Made by a program: the position numbers and the translations under genes. A stretch of DNA of 64,000 bases, taken from Actinospineispora eucalypti. GTDB taxonomy: Bacteria; Actinomycetota; Actinomycetes; Mycobacteriales; Pseudonocardiaceae. This document shows positions 46,979 to 55,571 of this stretch, piece after piece (position 1 is the stretch's first letter; each line of letters starts with the position of its first letter). A model generated the notes under the pieces. That model worked only from the letters and a program-made list of their open reading frames with translations, searched no databases and was not told where the DNA came from. The stretch covers positions 1,178,001 to 1,242,000 of the forward strand of contig JACHMT010000004.1 in the NCBI GenBank assembly GCA_014208095.1, written 5' to 3'.

Positions 46979-46994
46979 TGTGAATTCTTTCACG
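46979..46994. promoter_or_regulatory. CRP-type binding site upstream of whiB1
   Basis: TGTGAATTCTTTCACG fits TGTGA-N6-TCACA at 9 of 10 defined positions. Mycobacterial whiB1 is controlled by the cAMP receptor protein through such sites. It lies 84 bases from the whiB1 start codon. Confidence 0.68.
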
Positions 46995-47028
46995 AGCGAC
47001 GGGTCTATTCAAGGATTCTGGGACAGCC

Positions 47029-47048
47029 GGGTGAGAGCTTCCTCACCC
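47029..47048. repeat. inverted repeat, possible operator or terminator
   Basis: GGGTGAG-AGCTTC-CTCACCC, perfect 7-base arms. The TGAG/CTCA half-sites recall the CRP site 35 bases away but with the wrong spacing. Confidence 0.45.
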
Positions 47049-47347
47049 ACACACCGTAATCGGGGTAGCGGCTGTTTACTCCGCGTCACCGACTACGCTG
47101 AACGACTGACCGAACCCGCCGGCCCCACCGGGTTCTCCGCGCTATACGCGGTTCCCCCGAGTTCCGGGCCGACCGTGCCAGAGGATTGCTCCTCAGCGGC
47201 CGTGCTGGCTTCGAGAACAACGTTGAACGATCACGGGCAACTATGCGAGCCCCAACGGGATCGACGGTTCAGCTCGGTCGGTGAATGGCGGAAAAAGGGC
47301 TGGCTACGTCCGATGGTCGCACCGGCAACCGCGACGAGCCGCGGTTC

Positions 47348-48289
47348 TCACACGACGACGCGCAGTGCTGAGGGAACTGAGAGGAACTCCACCTCGCGGC
47401 GTTCTCCCAGGTAATCGCCGTCCACCTGGAGCGCCACGGGGGTCTCGCTGCTCACTCGAATGAGTGGCAATTCGTCGTGACGTACCACGTTCGGGCCGTT
47501 TGGATCACCTTGTTTGCGCAATATCTCGCGTATTACCGGCAACACGGTGCCCATGGCGAGACTGCGCAACCCGAACAGCGCCAGGCCGTCCGTCGCGCCG
47601 CTGCCGGGGTTGGTGCGCACCGGGCGGGAGCCCAGGTACGTCCACGGATCGGTGTTGCAGACCATCGCCAGCCGCAGGTCGGTCTCGGTCAACCGACCGG
47701 GCACCTCGACGGTGAGCACGTTCGGGTGGCGACGCTGCCGTAAGTAGTGGCGCAGCGCGGTGCGGGCGTACCGGACCGGGCTGGCCTCGTGTCCGCGCGC
47801 CCTGGCCCGTTCCACCGAGGCGACCACGTCGGCGTCCCAGCCCATGCCCGCGTTGAAGGTGAACCACCGGTCGTCCGCCCGCCCGAGGCGCACCGTCCGG
47901 CAGCTGCGCTCGGCCAGCGCGCGCAGGACCGCCGAGGTGGCCTCCATCGGGTCGGGCGGCAGGCCGAGCGCCCGGGCAAACACGTTCGCCGAACCGCCGG
48001 GCACCACGGCCAGCAGCGGGAGTTCGGTCGGCGGGGGCAACACGCCGGATTCGGCGGCGGCCTCCAGCATGCCGTTGACCACCTCGTTGACCGTGCCGTC
48101 CCCGCCGTGCGCGATGAGCAGCTCCACGCCGGCGCGCACGGCGGCGGCGGTGGCCTCGGCGGCGTGTCCCCGGTACTGGGTCTGCAGCACGTCCAGTTTC
48201 AGCTCGCTGGCCAGTGCCCGGGCCAGCACGTCGCGCCCGGCGGGGGTGGTCGACGTCGCCTGGGGGTTGACCACGAGCAGGGCGCGCAC
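47348..48289 (-). CDS. diacylglycerol kinase-family lipid kinase
   Basis: A 313-residue DagK/YegS/BmrU-type lipid kinase with VVNPQATSTTPAG at the start, the nucleotide loop IAHGGDGTVNEVVNGM, and VVPGGSANVFARALG. It is likely to phosphorylate diacylglycerol or a related lipid using ATP. The C-terminal ALQVDGDYLGERREVEFLSVP is characteristic. The GTG start has no strong site. Close to whiB1 as in mycobacteria. Confidence 0.9.
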   Translation of the reverse strand: MRALLVVNPQATSTTPAGRDVLARALASELKLDVLQTQYRGHAAEATAAAVRAGVELLIAHGGDGTVNEVVNGMLEAAAESGVLPPPTELPLLAVVPGGSANVFARALGLPPDPMEATSAVLRALAERSCRTVRLGRADDRWFTFNAGMGWDADVVASVERARARGHEASPVRYARTALRHYLRQRRHPNVLTVEVPGRLTETDLRLAMVCNTDPWTYLGSRPVRTNPGSGATDGLALFGLRSLAMGTVLPVIREILRKQGDPNGPNVVRHDELPLIRVSSETPVALQVDGDYLGERREVEFLSVPSALRVVV

Positions 48290-48353
48290 GAGGGAAGGGT
48301 AACCAAAGCGGGTGAACGCGTCCCGCGCCCGGCCGGGCGATAACCTCGCGGGC

Positions 48354-48785
48354 GTGACTCAACCGCCCGCCGAACGGCCACCGAGTTCCGGTGCCCGACC
48401 GCCGTGGCCGGTGCGCGCGGCCGCCGTGCTGGTCGGCCTGCAGGGCCTGCTGGGCGTGGGGTTCGCCGGGTACCTGGTGGTCCGGGCCTCCTCGGCCAGC
48501 CTGCCGTTGGGGCCGCTGCTGGGTGAGGCGGGCATGTTCGCGCTGTGCGGGGCCGCGTTGCTGTGGGTGGCCGTGGGCCTGCTGCGCGGCCTGTTCTGGG
48601 CGCGCACTCCGGCGATCGTCACGCAGCTTCTGCTGCTGCCGGTGGCCTACACGCTGCTGGTGCCGTCCGGCCAGGTGCCGCTCGGCGCGGCAACCGCCGT
48701 CGTGGTGCTGGCCGCGCTGGGGTTGCTGATGTCCCCGCCGGCCCGCGAGTGGGCGGCCGATCTGGACGAAACCCGCCGGGGTTAG
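48354..48785 (+). CDS. small four-helix membrane protein (Rv3217c-like)
   Basis: A 143-residue protein with a Pro-rich N-terminus (TQPPAERPPSSG) and four hydrophobic segments (from AAAVLVGLQGLLGVG to AATAVVVLAALGLLM). Its order next to the lipid kinase and whiB1 corresponds to an unnamed mycobacterial membrane protein. TAACCT eight bases before the GTG resembles a -10, so it may be leaderless. Frame open to 48312 but not supported. Function unknown. Confidence 0.68.
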   Translation: MTQPPAERPPSSGARPPWPVRAAAVLVGLQGLLGVGFAGYLVVRASSASLPLGPLLGEAGMFALCGAALLWVAVGLLRGLFWARTPAIVTQLLLLPVAYTLLVPSGQVPLGAATAVVVLAALGLLMSPPAREWAADLDETRRG

Positions 48786-48787
48786 GC

Positions 48788-50272
48788 CTAGCCCACTCGG
48801 CGCAGGGCGGGCCAGATGACCGCCCAGGGCACGCGGCGGTCCCGGCACAGCCAGATCGGCCGGCCCTGTTCCTCGTTGTCCAGGCCGATCCCGTTGTCGA
48901 CCCGGCCGGCCGGCCGCACCGAGCCGAACCACTCGCGCAGCCGCGTCTCGTCCACGCCGACCGCGACCACCGTGCGGGCCGACTCCGGGGGTGGGCCCCA
49001 CGAGTAGTAGGCGTTGTGCCCGCTGTAGGCGGGCGGCAGCGCCGACGGGTCCCGGTCCCGGAAAAGGTCGATGGCCCCGGCCTGGCCGTAGTTGCGGGTC
49101 AGCGCCACCGTTTCGGCCTGCTCCGGCGGCGGGATTGCTCGGTAGGCGGCCGAGACGGCGGCGGTGAACTCCGGCCAGCCGATGGACTCCGCCGAGATCG
49201 GCTGGATGGCGACGATCGGCGTGCCGGGCAGCAGCCGGGCGGGTAGCACCGGCAGCATCAGCACCGCCGTGATCGCGGCGCTGAACGCCAGCGCGCCGGC
49301 CAGCAACCCTCGCCGGAGCCTCGCCGCGCGCGGCCCGGCGGCCCGCGCCACCCAGCGCAGCGTGGGCTGCGCGCCGGCGGCCAGCAGCAGCGGGTACATG
49401 CCGGCCAGGTAGTACGGCTTGCCCCCCGCGGCCAGCAGCAACACCGCGAGCAGCGGAAAGGCCACCGCGAACGAGCGCAGCGCCGGCTCGCGGTGAAGCG
49501 CCCGCCAGCCGGCCAGCCAGATGGGCACCAGCAGGGGGGAGAACAGCACCAGCTGGAAGGGCAGGAACAGCCAGCGGCCCACGCTGCCGCCGTTGCCCAC
49601 GGTGGCGATGGAGTCGGCCATGGTCAGCTGCGGCCACCCGTTGGCGGCCTGCCAGGCCAGGTGCGGCGCCCAGATCAGCAGCGCCACCCCGGCGCCCAGC
49701 CACGGCCAGCGGCCGCGCAGCGCGCTCCTCGGCCCCACCGCGAGCAGGCCTAGTGCCACGGCGGCGGGCAGCGCGATGATCAGTGCCTTGTTCTGCAGGC
49801 CCAGACCGGCCACCGCGCCGGCGGCCAGCCAGACCGGCCCGCCGTCTCGGACCGCCCGCACCAGCAGCAGGCTCAGCGCGGTCCAGGCCAGCAGGTCGAA
49901 GGTGCTGGTGGAGACGACGTGCCCGGTGGCGATGGGGAACGCGGAGACCGCCACGGCGCCGGCCGCCAGCGCCCGGCCGCCGCGTCCGGCGCCCAACTGG
50001 CCGGCCAGCGCCCCGGTCAGCAGCACGGTCAGCGCCGCGGCCAGTGCGGCGGGCAGCCGGAAGCCGACCAGCCAGTCACCGAACAGCTGGTAGCCGGCCC
50101 CGGCGATCAGCGGGGTGAGCGGTGGCTGGTCCACGTAGCCCAGCGCCGGGTGCAACCCGGCCCGCAGGTAGTAGAACTCGTCCCGGTGCCAGCCGTAGCC
50201 GCCGGCGAACGCGACCAGCACCGCGCCGGTGGCCAGCGCGATCAGCCGGGTCATACCGGTCACACCGGTCAC
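48788..50272 (-). CDS. GT39/ArnT-like membrane glycosyltransferase
   Basis: A 494-residue polytopic protein with 10-12 membrane helices and the PMT-type first loop YGWHRDEFYYLRAG (acidic Asp-Glu), followed by HPALGYVDQPPLTPL. This matches the family that transfers sugars from polyprenyl phosphate donors to cell-surface acceptors. C-terminal ~130 residues form a soluble extracytoplasmic domain. Acceptor unknown. The start overlaps the Nudix stop by four bases, so they are co-transcribed. MTGVTGMTR at the N-terminus comes from a 9-base tandem repeat. Confidence 0.8.
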   Translation of the reverse strand: MTGVTGMTRLIALATGAVLVAFAGGYGWHRDEFYYLRAGLHPALGYVDQPPLTPLIAGAGYQLFGDWLVGFRLPAALAAALTVLLTGALAGQLGAGRGGRALAAGAVAVSAFPIATGHVVSTSTFDLLAWTALSLLLVRAVRDGGPVWLAAGAVAGLGLQNKALIIALPAAVALGLLAVGPRSALRGRWPWLGAGVALLIWAPHLAWQAANGWPQLTMADSIATVGNGGSVGRWLFLPFQLVLFSPLLVPIWLAGWRALHREPALRSFAVAFPLLAVLLLAAGGKPYYLAGMYPLLLAAGAQPTLRWVARAAGPRAARLRRGLLAGALAFSAAITAVLMLPVLPARLLPGTPIVAIQPISAESIGWPEFTAAVSAAYRAIPPPEQAETVALTRNYGQAGAIDLFRDRDPSALPPAYSGHNAYYSWGPPPESARTVVAVGVDETRLREWFGSVRPAGRVDNGIGLDNEEQGRPIWLCRDRRVPWAVIWPALRRVG

Positions 50273-50793
50273 ACCGGGAACTCGCCGGCCAGCGCGCGGG
50301 GCAGCACCGGCTCCAGGATGCGCAGCGTGAGCCCCCAGATGGTGTAGCCGCCGACCCGGCGCACCGGCACCTCGCCCCGGAACTGGGGAACCGCGATGCG
50401 CTGGCGGCCCACGGTGGCCGGGTCGGCCACCTCGGCGACCGCGAAGTCCAGCACCTCGGCCACCTCGCTCTGCTGCGGCCGCCAGCGCTCCGGCACCCCG
50501 TGCAGCCGGCCGATGAACGGCCAGACCAGGTAGCCGGTGCTGTAGGTCTGGGTGACCGGGAGCTCCTCGAGCACGTCGATCGGCTCCTCGGCCGGCAGGC
50601 CCAGCTCCTCGCGGGTCTCCCGGAGCGCGGTGTCCCGCATGCTGGGGTCGGAGGGCTCCTGGTTGCCGCCGGGCAGCGCGATCTGTCCGGCGTGCCGGCC
50701 GCGCGGGGTCCGCTGGATCAGGATCAGCCTGGGCTCGCCCGCCGGGCCTCGGTATAACGGCAGCAGCACCGCCGCCCGGCGCAGTCCGGTCAC
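50269..50793 (-). CDS. Nudix hydrolase, CoA pyrophosphatase type
   Basis: A 174-residue Nudix protein. The Nudix box runs GNQEPSDPSMRDTALRETREELGL (G-x5-E...REtxEELG) and the preceding LIQRTPRGRHAGQIALPGG carries the CoA-specific UPF0035-like pattern, so hydrolysis of CoA or acyl-CoA to 3'-phosphoadenosine and acyl-phosphopantetheine is predicted. Upstream of and overlapping the GT39 gene by four bases. Confidence 0.87.
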   Translation of the reverse strand: MTGLRRAAVLLPLYRGPAGEPRLILIQRTPRGRHAGQIALPGGNQEPSDPSMRDTALRETREELGLPAEEPIDVLEELPVTQTYSTGYLVWPFIGRLHGVPERWRPQQSEVAEVLDFAVAEVADPATVGRQRIAVPQFRGEVPVRRVGGYTIWGLTLRILEPVLPRALAGEFPV

Positions 50794-50803
50794 CGGGCCA
50801 TTA

Positions 50804-52117
50804 TCAGCGGAGCAGCTCCAAAAGGGAGGGGTGGGCCTTCCGGTAGGCGTCCACCAGGTCGCGGGCCACGGCGGCCGAGTCGACCAGGGGGTGCTGCGCG
50901 AAGGCCCGCCGGGCCAGGGCCGCCGAACCGGTCAGCGCGGCCTCGATGGTGTCCCGCTCCACCGCCTTGACCTGTTGCAGCAGGCCCAGCATCCCGCCGG
51001 GCAGGGGGCCGGTGGCCAGCGGCGTGATGCCGTGCGGGCCGACCGCGCACGGGATCTCCACCACGGCGTCGGCCGGCAGCCCGCCCAGCGCGCCGCCGCC
51101 CCGCACATTGAGGATCAACACCCGGGCCGGGCCGGCCCCGGAGAGGGCTTCCATCAGGCGCAGCGCGACCTCCTGGTAGCCGCCGATGGCGATGTCCTCG
51201 GCGGCGCGCTCCTCCGCCTCGCCCCGGCCCTCGGCCATGTAGCTGGCGTCCCGCTCGGCCCGCGTGGCCTCCCAGCGGGCCAGCGCGCCGGCCGGGTCGG
51301 CGGCCACCGAGGCGTAGAACCGTTCCTGCTGTTCGGCCAGGTACTCACTGCGGGTGCTGGCCGCGCCCCGGATCGCCCGCACGGCCTCCCGGTTCCGGTA
51401 GTAGTAGTAGAGGTACTCGTTGGGCAGCGCGCCGAGGTCGCGCACCCAGTCCGGGCCGATCAGGCGCGCCTCCTCGATGCCGGCCAGCGCGGCGTCGTCG
51501 GCGAGCAGCTCGGGCAGCCGGTCGGTGCCGTCCACCCGCAGCCCGCGCAGCCAGCCCAGGTGGTTCAGCCCCACGTAGTCGGCGTGGGCCACCCCCTCCG
51601 GGATGTCCAGTGCGGCGCAGGCCCGCCGGATCAGGCCGACCGGCGAGTCGCAGATGCCCACCACCCGGTCGCCCAGCACCCGGCGCATCGCCTCGGTGAT
51701 CATTCCGGCCGGGTTGGTGAAGTTGATCGTCCACGCGCGCGGCGCCACGGCGGCGATCCGCTCGGCGATCCGGACGGCCACCGGAACCGTGCGCAGGCCG
51801 TAGGCGATGCCGCCGGCCCCGGTGGTCTCCTGGCCGAGCACCCCGTGGGCCAGCGCCACCCGTTCGTCCAGCGTGCGCCCGACCAGTCCGTCCACCCGGA
51901 TCGCGGCGAACACGAAGCGCGCGTCGGCCAGCGCGTCGTCCAGGTCGGTGGTGGTGCGCACGGCGGGACCGGGCAACCGCGCCACCACCGCCCGGATCGC
52001 GGCCAGCCGCCCCGGGGCCACGTCGTGCAGCGCGACCTCGGTGATCGGGGAACCGGCCAGGGCGCGGTAGACCAGGGGGACGCGGAAGCCGCCGCCGCCC
52101 AGGATGGTGAGCTTCAT
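50804..52117 (-). CDS. GH4 family glycosidase (6-phospho-beta-glucosidase type)
   Basis: A 437-residue NAD+- and Mn-dependent GH4 enzyme. The nucleotide loop is KLTILGGGGFRVPL. Metal ligands are Cys156 (GICDSPVG) and His186 (GLNHLGW), the set typical of the 6-phospho-beta-glucosidase/BglT group; INFTNPAGMITEA and GQETTGAGGIAYGLR are also conserved. It cleaves phosphorylated disaccharides by an oxidation-elimination route. In this locus no PTS is present, so the phosphate may come from the PfkB kinase, or the enzyme may act on a non-phosphorylated sugar. Its start overlaps the DeoR stop. Confidence 0.9.
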   Translation of the reverse strand: MKLTILGGGGFRVPLVYRALAGSPITEVALHDVAPGRLAAIRAVVARLPGPAVRTTTDLDDALADARFVFAAIRVDGLVGRTLDERVALAHGVLGQETTGAGGIAYGLRTVPVAVRIAERIAAVAPRAWTINFTNPAGMITEAMRRVLGDRVVGICDSPVGLIRRACAALDIPEGVAHADYVGLNHLGWLRGLRVDGTDRLPELLADDAALAGIEEARLIGPDWVRDLGALPNEYLYYYYRNREAVRAIRGAASTRSEYLAEQQERFYASVAADPAGALARWEATRAERDASYMAEGRGEAEERAAEDIAIGGYQEVALRLMEALSGAGPARVLILNVRGGGALGGLPADAVVEIPCAVGPHGITPLATGPLPGGMLGLLQQVKAVERDTIEAALTGSAALARRAFAQHPLVDSAAVARDLVDAYRKAHPSLLELLR

Positions 52118-52875
52118 GCCAGCGCGATCGCGGTGCCGGCCCGCGCGCACGCGGCCAGGGTGAGCGGGTCGGCTCCCTCGTTGGTGACGATCACGTCCAC
52201 GTCCTGGGGGCCGCACACCGGGAGCAGGCCGGTGCCGGGGAACTTGGTGCGGTCGGCGAGCACCGCGGTGTGCTCCGCGCAGGCGATCATCGCGCGCTTC
52301 ACCGGCACCTCGACCACGGTGGAGTCCATCACCCGGCCGTCCCGCCGGATGCCGCTGGTGCCCAGGAAGAGGCGGTGCGCGCGCACCTCACGCAGCGCCT
52401 GCTCGGTCAGCATGCCGACCATGGACAGGTAGTTGCGGCGCAGGATCCCGCCGAGCACGAGCAGCTCCACCGACTGGTCGTCGCGCAGCTCGTCCACCAC
52501 GGCCAGGCTGCTGGTGATCACCGTGATGCGCCGCCCGCGCAGGTACCGGGCCAGCATCGCGGTGGTGGTGCCGATGTCCAGCAGCACCACCTCGCCGTCG
52601 GCGACCAGCTCGGCCGCGCGCCGGGCCACGCGCTCCTTGTCGTCCGCCGCCACCGTCGCGACCTGGGCGAACGGCACCGGGTCGTCCAGGTCGCCGTTCG
52701 GCAGGGTCACCCCGCCGCGCACCCGCCGGAGCATCCCCTCGGCGTCCAGGCACTGCAGGTCGCGGCGGATGGTGGACGGGCTCACCCCGAGGTTGTCGGC
52801 GAGCGCCTGTACCGACACCACGCCCGAGGACCGCACCAGGCGGACGATCTCCCCATGGCGGATGGCCGCTAGCAC
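52114..52875 (-). CDS. DeoR/GlpR-family transcriptional repressor
   Basis: A 253-residue regulator: N-terminal winged HTH (HGEIVRLVRSSGVVSVQALADNLGVSPSTIRRDL, then RVRGGVTL) and C-terminal DeoRC sensor with the sugar-phosphate-binding DIGTTTAMLARYL and FLGTSGI. Such proteins respond to phosphorylated sugars. It overlaps the GH4 gene by four bases and diverges from the kinase-ABC operon, so it probably represses both. GTG start at 52875. The divergent intergenic region contains a palindrome that may be the operator. Confidence 0.9.
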   Translation of the reverse strand: MLAAIRHGEIVRLVRSSGVVSVQALADNLGVSPSTIRRDLQCLDAEGMLRRVRGGVTLPNGDLDDPVPFAQVATVAADDKERVARRAAELVADGEVVLLDIGTTTAMLARYLRGRRITVITSSLAVVDELRDDQSVELLVLGGILRRNYLSMVGMLTEQALREVRAHRLFLGTSGIRRDGRVMDSTVVEVPVKRAMIACAEHTAVLADRTKFPGTGLLPVCGPQDVDVIVTNEGADPLTLAACARAGTAIALA

Positions 52876-52902
52876 GGGGCCAACATAGCGCACGATCGAG
52901 CA

Positions 52903-52917
52903 ACTTCGCGCAGAAGT
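52903..52917. promoter_or_regulatory. candidate DeoR operator
   Basis: ACTTC-GCGCA-GAAGT, perfect 5-base arms, lies in the 111-base divergent region between the repressor and the kinase gene. A wider GCAAC...GTTGC pair surrounds it. Confidence 0.42.
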
Positions 52918-52986
52918 GAGCAGAAAATGTTGCCATTCGCGCGGTGCACGCGGCAGTATCCGGACGTGAGGGGAAGGAGCGCGACG

Positions 52987-54198
52987 GTGGCCGGCGCGGT
53001 GCAGCGGGAAACCGATTCCAGCCCGGAGCTCGACCCGGGGACGCCGCACGAGACGGTCTGGTGGGACCCGCTCGCCCATCTTCGCGGCCCGGGCCGGCCG
53101 GAGGTCGACGTGTTCATGTCCGGCACGGTCTTCCTGGACATCATCTTCACCGGGCTGCCCACCCCGCCGACCCCGGGCACCGAGGTGTGGGCGGCCGGCA
53201 TGGCCTCCTGCCCGGGCGGGATCGCCAACCTGGCCGTGGCGGCATCCCGCCTGGGCCTGCGCACCACCCTGGCCGCCGGTTTCAGCGACGACGTGTACGG
53301 CGACTTCTGCTGGGAGACCCTGGCCGAGCAGGAACGGGTGGATCTTTCCCGGTCCCGGCGCTTCGACCAATGGCACTCCCCGGTGACCGTGTCCATGGCG
53401 ATCGACCGGGACCGGAGCATGGTCACCCACGGGCACGAGCTGCCGATCAGCCCCGACGAGCTGGTGGGCACCCCGCCGCCCTGCCGCGCGGTGATCACCA
53501 GCATCGGCGAGGGCGGCCTGGAGCCGGTGCTGCCCGAGTGGGCCGCGCGCGCCCGCCGGGACGGCGCGCTGGTGTTCGCCGACGCCGGCTGGGACCCGAC
53601 CGGTGCCTGGGACCGGGCCATGCTCGGCTCGCTGGCCGGCTGCGACGCGTTCATGCCGAACGCGGTGGAGGCGATGAGCTACACCCGCACCGACTCGCCC
53701 GCCGCCGCCCTGCACGCGCTGGCCGACCACGTGCCGCTGGCCGTGGTGACCTGCGGCGGGGACGGCGCCATCGCCGTCGACGCGACCACCGGCGAGGAGG
53801 CGGCCGTGCCCGCGCTGCCGGTCAACGCGCTGGACCCGACCGGGGCCGGCGACGTGTTCGGCGCCGGCCTGGTGCTGGGCACCATCGCCGGCTGGCCGCT
53901 GCGCCACCGGCTGCTGTTCGCCGGGGTGTCGGCCGGGTTGGCGGTGCACGAGTTCGGCGGCTCGCTGGCCGCGCCCGGCTGGGGCGACATCGGCGACTGG
54001 TGGCAGCGGGTGGCGATGGAAGCCGCCCACGGCAGCCGCGCCGCCGCCGAGCTGCGCTGCCGTTACGGTTTCCTGAACGATCTGGTGCCGCGCACGCACG
54101 TGTGCGGGGTGCGGCGGGCGGCCGCGACCATCGCCCGCCGGTCGGACCTGACCCGCCCCGACCCGCCCAACCGACCCGACCCGCCCCAGCGGCCTTGA
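52987..54198 (+). CDS. PfkB-family sugar/nucleoside kinase
   Basis: A 403-residue ribokinase-type kinase. N-terminal sugar-binding elements appear at CPGGIANLAVAASRLG; the C-terminal PfkB signature LDPTGAGDVFGAGLVLG supplies the catalytic Asp and anion hole. It has an extra N-terminal ~40 residues and a basic, Pro-rich tail. Substrate likely the sugar imported by the adjacent ABC transporter. GTG at 52987 with GGAAGGAG at seven bases. First gene of a five-gene operon. Confidence 0.87.
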   Translation: MAGAVQRETDSSPELDPGTPHETVWWDPLAHLRGPGRPEVDVFMSGTVFLDIIFTGLPTPPTPGTEVWAAGMASCPGGIANLAVAASRLGLRTTLAAGFSDDVYGDFCWETLAEQERVDLSRSRRFDQWHSPVTVSMAIDRDRSMVTHGHELPISPDELVGTPPPCRAVITSIGEGGLEPVLPEWAARARRDGALVFADAGWDPTGAWDRAMLGSLAGCDAFMPNAVEAMSYTRTDSPAAALHALADHVPLAVVTCGGDGAIAVDATTGEEAAVPALPVNALDPTGAGDVFGAGLVLGTIAGWPLRHRLLFAGVSAGLAVHEFGGSLAAPGWGDIGDWWQRVAMEAAHGSRAAAELRCRYGFLNDLVPRTHVCGVRRAAATIARRSDLTRPDPPNRPDPPQRP

Positions 54199-54215
54199 CC
54201 CCGAGGAGGGCAACG

Positions 54216-55571
54216 ATGCCCAAACGCCTGGTTACCGTGCTGGCGGGGCTGTGCGCCCTGCTGGTGGCCGCCTGCGCACCCGGTGCGCAGAACGCCCAAC
54301 GGCCGGCGCAGGACGCCGACCGGCCGGTGCGCACGGACGTCGCGGCGCTCGGCCCGGTCACCCTCACCGTGTGGGACCAGGAGGTCCGGGGCGGGCAGAA
54401 CGAGCAGATGCAGCGCCTGAACGACGCCTTCCAGCGCCGCTACCCGAATGTCACGATCAAGCGTGAGTCCCGCTCGTTCGAGGACCTGTCCACCACGCTG
54501 CGCCTGGCCATCAGCGGCAACGAGGCCCCGGACGTGGTGCAGGCCAACAACGGGCGGGCCGAGATGGGCGCCTTCGTGGCGGCCAACCAGCTGCTCTCCC
54601 TGGAACCGTGGGCCAAGGCGTACGGCTGGAACGAGCGGTTCCCGGCCTCGGTGAAGCGCTACTCCAGCTACACCGCGGACGGGAAGAAGTTCGGCGAGGG
54701 CAACCTGTACGGGCTGCCGCAGGTGGGCGAGGTCGTCGGCATCTACTACAACCAGGCCGAGCTGGACCGGCTGGGCATCGCCGCGCCCCGCACCTGGGCC
54801 GACTTCGAGGCCGCGCTGGCCAAGGCCAAGGCGGCCGGCGCGGTGCCGCTGCAGCTGGGCAACGTGGAGAAGTGGCCGGCGCTGCACGTGCTGGGCACCG
54901 TGCAGGACCAGCTGGTGCCGGCCGAGCAGATCGGCGCGCTGGCGTTCGGCCGGTCCGGCGCGTCCTGGACCACCCCGGAGAACCTGGCTGCCGCCCGGAA
55001 GGTCGCCGACTGGGCGCGTTCCGGTTACTTCAATCAAGGGGTGAATGGAACAGACAACAACCAGGCCTGGCAGGCGTTCTCCCGGGGCGAGGCGGTGTTT
55101 ATGATCGGCGGCAGCTGGCTGGCCGCCGACCTGGCCCCGGCGATGGGGCCGAAGGTGCGGTTCATCGCGCCCCCGCCGCCGGCCGGCCGGGCGGTCGCGG
55201 CCACCGGCGGCACCGGGCTGCCGTTCGCCATCACCGCCGGTAGCAAGCAGCCCGACGCGGCCGCCGCCTACCTGGACTTCGTGACCAACCCGGACGCCAT
55301 GAAGGTGCTCACCGAGACCGGCAACCTGCCGGTGGTGAACACCGCCGCGCAGACCCCGCCGGCCGGGCTTTCGCACGATGTGTTCGCGGCGTTCGCGCAG
55401 GTCACCGCGCCGAACGCGGCGCTGCTGCCGTACCTGGACTACGCCACGCCGACCATGTCGGACACCATGGGCGCCGCGCTGCAGGACCTGCTCGGCGGCG
55501 CCAGGACACCGGAACAGTTCCTGGACGCGGTGCAGGCCGACTACTCCGCCTTCGTCACCAAGAATGGTTGA
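54216..55571 (+). CDS. sugar ABC transporter solute-binding lipoprotein
   Basis: A 451-residue family 1 binding lipoprotein: signal peptide with lipobox Cys20 (LLVAAC), then the two-lobed fold with VTLTVWDQEVRGGQNEQ, GNEAPDVVQANNGRAEM, GLPQVGEVVGIYYNQAELD and GGSWLAADLAP. It captures an oligosaccharide or disaccharide outside the membrane. GAGGAGGG precedes the ATG. Its stop overlaps the permease by eight bases. Confidence 0.92.
   Translation: MPKRLVTVLAGLCALLVAACAPGAQNAQRPAQDADRPVRTDVAALGPVTLTVWDQEVRGGQNEQMQRLNDAFQRRYPNVTIKRESRSFEDLSTTLRLAISGNEAPDVVQANNGRAEMGAFVAANQLLSLEPWAKAYGWNERFPASVKRYSSYTADGKKFGEGNLYGLPQVGEVVGIYYNQAELDRLGIAAPRTWADFEAALAKAKAAGAVPLQLGNVEKWPALHVLGTVQDQLVPAEQIGALAFGRSGASWTTPENLAAARKVADWARSGYFNQGVNGTDNNQAWQAFSRGEAVFMIGGSWLAADLAPAMGPKVRFIAPPPPAGRAVAATGGTGLPFAITAGSKQPDAAAAYLDFVTNPDAMKVLTETGNLPVVNTAAQTPPAGLSHDVFAAFAQVTAPNAALLPYLDYATPTMSDTMGAALQDLLGGARTPEQFLDAVQADYSAFVTKNG

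Larger units (their letters stand above)
46896..47347. other. 452-base whiB1 upstream region
   Basis: A long gene-free stretch between whiB1 and the lipid kinase gene. It contains a CRP-like site (46979-46994) and an inverted repeat (47029-47048). The rest shows no frame with ribosome site and is lower in GC in 46970-47060, as expected for a promoter. The long leader is characteristic of whiB1 loci. Confidence 0.5.

Noticed and set aside
45006-47414. 802-residue plus-strand frame overlapping pdtaS
   Set aside because: Different frame of the kinase, crossing its terminator and whiB1; low-complexity Gly/Arg content.
52944-54215. upstream extension of the binding-protein frame through the PfkB gene
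   Set aside because: The lipoprotein signal and ribosome site fix the start at 54216; upstream sequence is the kinase in another frame.
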